Part shown: positions 62,687 to 64,000 of the stretch, in pieces
How the letters are laid out: the number at the start of each line of letters is the position of its first letter
Numbering within the stretch: the first letter of the stretch is position 1
Source of the DNA: Myxococcales bacterium
Lineage (GTDB): Bacteria > Myxococcota_A > Polyangia > Haliangiales > Haliangiaceae
Reading direction: 5' to 3'
DNA length: 64,000 nucleotides
NCBI GenBank assembly: GCA_016716835.1
Contig: JADJUW010000002.1
Coordinates: 1 to 64,000, forward strand
The notes under the pieces: model-generated
Databases searched by the model: none
The model's input: the letters and a program-made list of their open reading frames with translations, nothing else
Told to the model about the DNA's origin: nothing
Position numbers and translations under genes: made by a program

Positions 62687-63544
62687 ATGGAAACGATGGA
62701 AGAAGCTACGTCAGAAACCCCAATCACGCTGCGCCAACTCTTGGCCGCGGGTGTCCACTTTGGGCACAACACCGGCCGCTGGAACCCAAAGATGAAGCAA
62801 TTCATTTGGGGCGCCCGCGACGGCATTCACATCATTGACCTGCAACACACGGTCAAGCTGTTCAAAAAAGCCTTTCAAGCCGTCGTCGACGTGACCTCGC
62901 GCGGCGAGCAAGTGCTGTTCGTCGGCACCAAGATGCAAGCGCAAGACGTCATCGCCGAAGAGGCGTTGCGCGCCGGCCAATACTTCGTAACGCATCGCTG
63001 GCTGGGCGGCACGCTCACCAACTTCAAGACGGTCAAGGGCTCGCTCGATCGCCTCGCCAACCTCGAAAAGCTCGAGGAAGACGGCACCATCAATGCGTAC
63101 ACCAAGAGCGAGCAAGTGCGCATCGCCAAAGAGCGCACCAAGCTCATGCAAACGCTCGGTGGCATCAAGACCATGAAAAAGCCGCCAGGCATGCTGTTTG
63201 TCATCGATCCTGCGAAGGAACACATCGCGATCGAAGAGGCGCGCAAGCTGGAAATTCCAATTGTCGCGGTGACCGACACCAACTGCAACCCTGACTTCAT
63301 CGACTATGTCATTCCGGGCAACGACGACGCGATCCGCGCCGTCAAGTTGTTCGCTGGCCGCATCGCGGATGCGTGCATCATTGGCACCAAGGTGCACAAA
63401 GAGCGCGCCCACCTGCACAAGAAGGAAGAGGTTGAGCCGCAAGACCAAGTCATCCGCGTTAGTTCGGGTGGCGATGGCCCGCGGGTTGAGATCTCCACCG
63501 GGGGGTCCATGTTCAACCCAGACGCCTCAGCCCGTCCCGATTGA
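62687..63544 (+). CDS. rpsB: 30S ribosomal protein S2
   Basis: A 285-residue protein starting at ATG 62687 with GGAG eight bases upstream (62676-62679). S2 signatures are unmistakable: LLAAGVHFGHNTGRWNPKM, HIIDLQHTVKL, FVGTKMQAQD, HRWLGGTLTNFKTV, VIDPAKEHIAIEEA and PIVAVTDTNCNPDFIDYVIPGNDDA. The C-terminal tail (~45 residues) is longer than in E. coli. It is followed by tsf, the usual order. The 265-bp region upstream is AT-rich around 62490-62520 and should hold the promoter. Confidence 0.99.
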   Translation: METMEEATSETPITLRQLLAAGVHFGHNTGRWNPKMKQFIWGARDGIHIIDLQHTVKLFKKAFQAVVDVTSRGEQVLFVGTKMQAQDVIAEEALRAGQYFVTHRWLGGTLTNFKTVKGSLDRLANLEKLEEDGTINAYTKSEQVRIAKERTKLMQTLGGIKTMKKPPGMLFVIDPAKEHIAIEEARKLEIPIVAVTDTNCNPDFIDYVIPGNDDAIRAVKLFAGRIADACIIGTKVHKERAHLHKKEEVEPQDQVIRVSSGGDGPRVEISTGGSMFNPDASARPD

Positions 63545-63669
63545 TCTGCGTGGTTCATTTGCTGTGATCGTGCCGTACCTCCTCGGGGTGTTTCGTCATG
63601 GACTTTATGTCCACTCCTCACACCCCTGCGGCGTTGCGGCCCGCTGACAGCAAATGCACCGACGCAGAT
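63544..63669 (+). promoter_or_regulatory. Structured RNA element in the rpsB-tsf spacer
   Basis: ATCTGCGTGGTTCATTTGC... (63544-63565) pairs with 63647-63669 over ~22 bp with one mismatch and one bulge. Inside, GGGGTGT (63585-63591) pairs with ACACCCC (63620-63626), and GGAC (63600-63603) with GTCC (63609-63612) around a TTTAT loop. This makes a long branched hairpin with no U-tract. It may set the ratio of S2 to EF-Ts by attenuation, processing or stability. Confidence 0.7.
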
Positions 63670-63714
63670 TCCATTTTAGTTTCTTAAGAACCGAATTGAG
63701 AAAGAAGAATTGCT

Positions 63715-64000
63715 ATGTCGATGACAGAAATGATTCGTGATCTGCGCGAGCGCACCGGCGCTGGCATGATGGACTGCAAGAAGGCCCTCGAAGAGAGCGG
63801 TCAGAACGTTGAGAAGGCGATCGACTATTTGCGCGCCAAGGGCTTGTCCAAGGCCGCGAAGAAGGCCGGTCGCGAGGCCACCGAGGGCGTGGTGTCCTCG
63901 TACATCCATGCCGGCGGCCGTGTCGGCGTGCTGGTCGAGGTCAATTGCGAAACCGACTTTGCCGGCCGCAACGAGATGTTCGTCACCTTTGCGCGCGACG
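63715..64000 (+). CDS. tsf: Elongation factor Ts, 5' part
   Basis: The start ATG 63715 is preceded by an AAGAAG Shine-Dalgarno-like run (63701-63709). The N-terminal 95 residues show the EF-Ts UBA domain (IRDLRERTGAGMMDCKKALEE, AIDYLRAKGLSKAAKKAGR) and the beginning of the core (RVGVLVEVNCETDFAGRNE). It catalyses GDP/GTP exchange on EF-Tu. The gene runs out of the window. Confidence 0.98.
   Translation, partial: MSMTEMIRDLRERTGAGMMDCKKALEESGQNVEKAIDYLRAKGLSKAAKKAGREATEGVVSSYIHAGGRVGVLVEVNCETDFAGRNEMFVTFARD

Overview
The window is a high-GC bacterial chromosome segment with closely packed genes on both strands. It is rich in lipoproteins with a clear lipobox, Cys-rich secreted proteins, a von Willebrand A lipoprotein, beta-barrel proteins, an ECF sigma factor, a two-component system and an MbnP/MbnH pair. 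That repertoire suggests a Gram-negative myxobacterium-like organism (Myxococcota, perhaps Haliangium/Kofleriaceae-like). This is inference from gene content; no 16S rRNA or other taxonomic marker was checked.

Layout. 0-7.7 kb: tail of a Cys-rich secreted protein, an MBOAT acyltransferase plus an SGNH-esterase fusion protein, a repeat block, a frameshifted unknown gene, an HD phosphohydrolase, and fdhD with a small overlapping partner. 7.7-16.1 kb: an accessory island of secreted or lipid-anchored proteins (an intact S1 protease, an S1 pseudogene, an S41-like protein, several unknown lipoproteins), laced with five copies of a ~112-bp repeat and an IS3 remnant. 16.1-18.3 kb: an AT-richer stretch with a long secreted protein that looks transferred. 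18.7-27.4 kb: an unusual ECF sigma-TM-secretin-domain fusion, a PD-(D/E)XK nuclease, small regulators, a decayed IS5 element carrying a second repeat family, a UbiB-like kinase, hemF, and a frameshifted thioredoxin-like gene. 27.4-43.8 kb: secreted protein, two-component system, ferredoxin-flavoprotein reductase, flippase, SPFH protein, a VapBC-type toxin-antitoxin pair, secreted proteins, a methyltransferase and an AraC regulator.

44.0-54.1 kb is a metal-handling locus of two convergent gene sets. On the + strand are a His/Met-containing lipoprotein, MbnP, MbnH (di-haem) and a beta-barrel. On the - strand are an outer-membrane porin, a metal-binding ABC substrate protein, three lipoproteins (one His-rich), an ABC ATPase, a permease and a cupredoxin-like lipoprotein. 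The two sets probably work together in uptake or sensing of copper or zinc across the whole envelope.

54-62.4 kb: two tandem serine beta-lactamase-fold lipoproteins (the first frameshifted), a MerR-TPR fusion, a B-box/retropepsin-like membrane protein and a large M16 peptidase lipoprotein. 62.7-64 kb: rpsB and the start of tsf, separated by a strongly structured spacer.

Three otherwise intact genes carry single-base indels, so either sequencing errors or early decay should be kept in mind. No tRNA, rRNA or CRISPR array was recognised.
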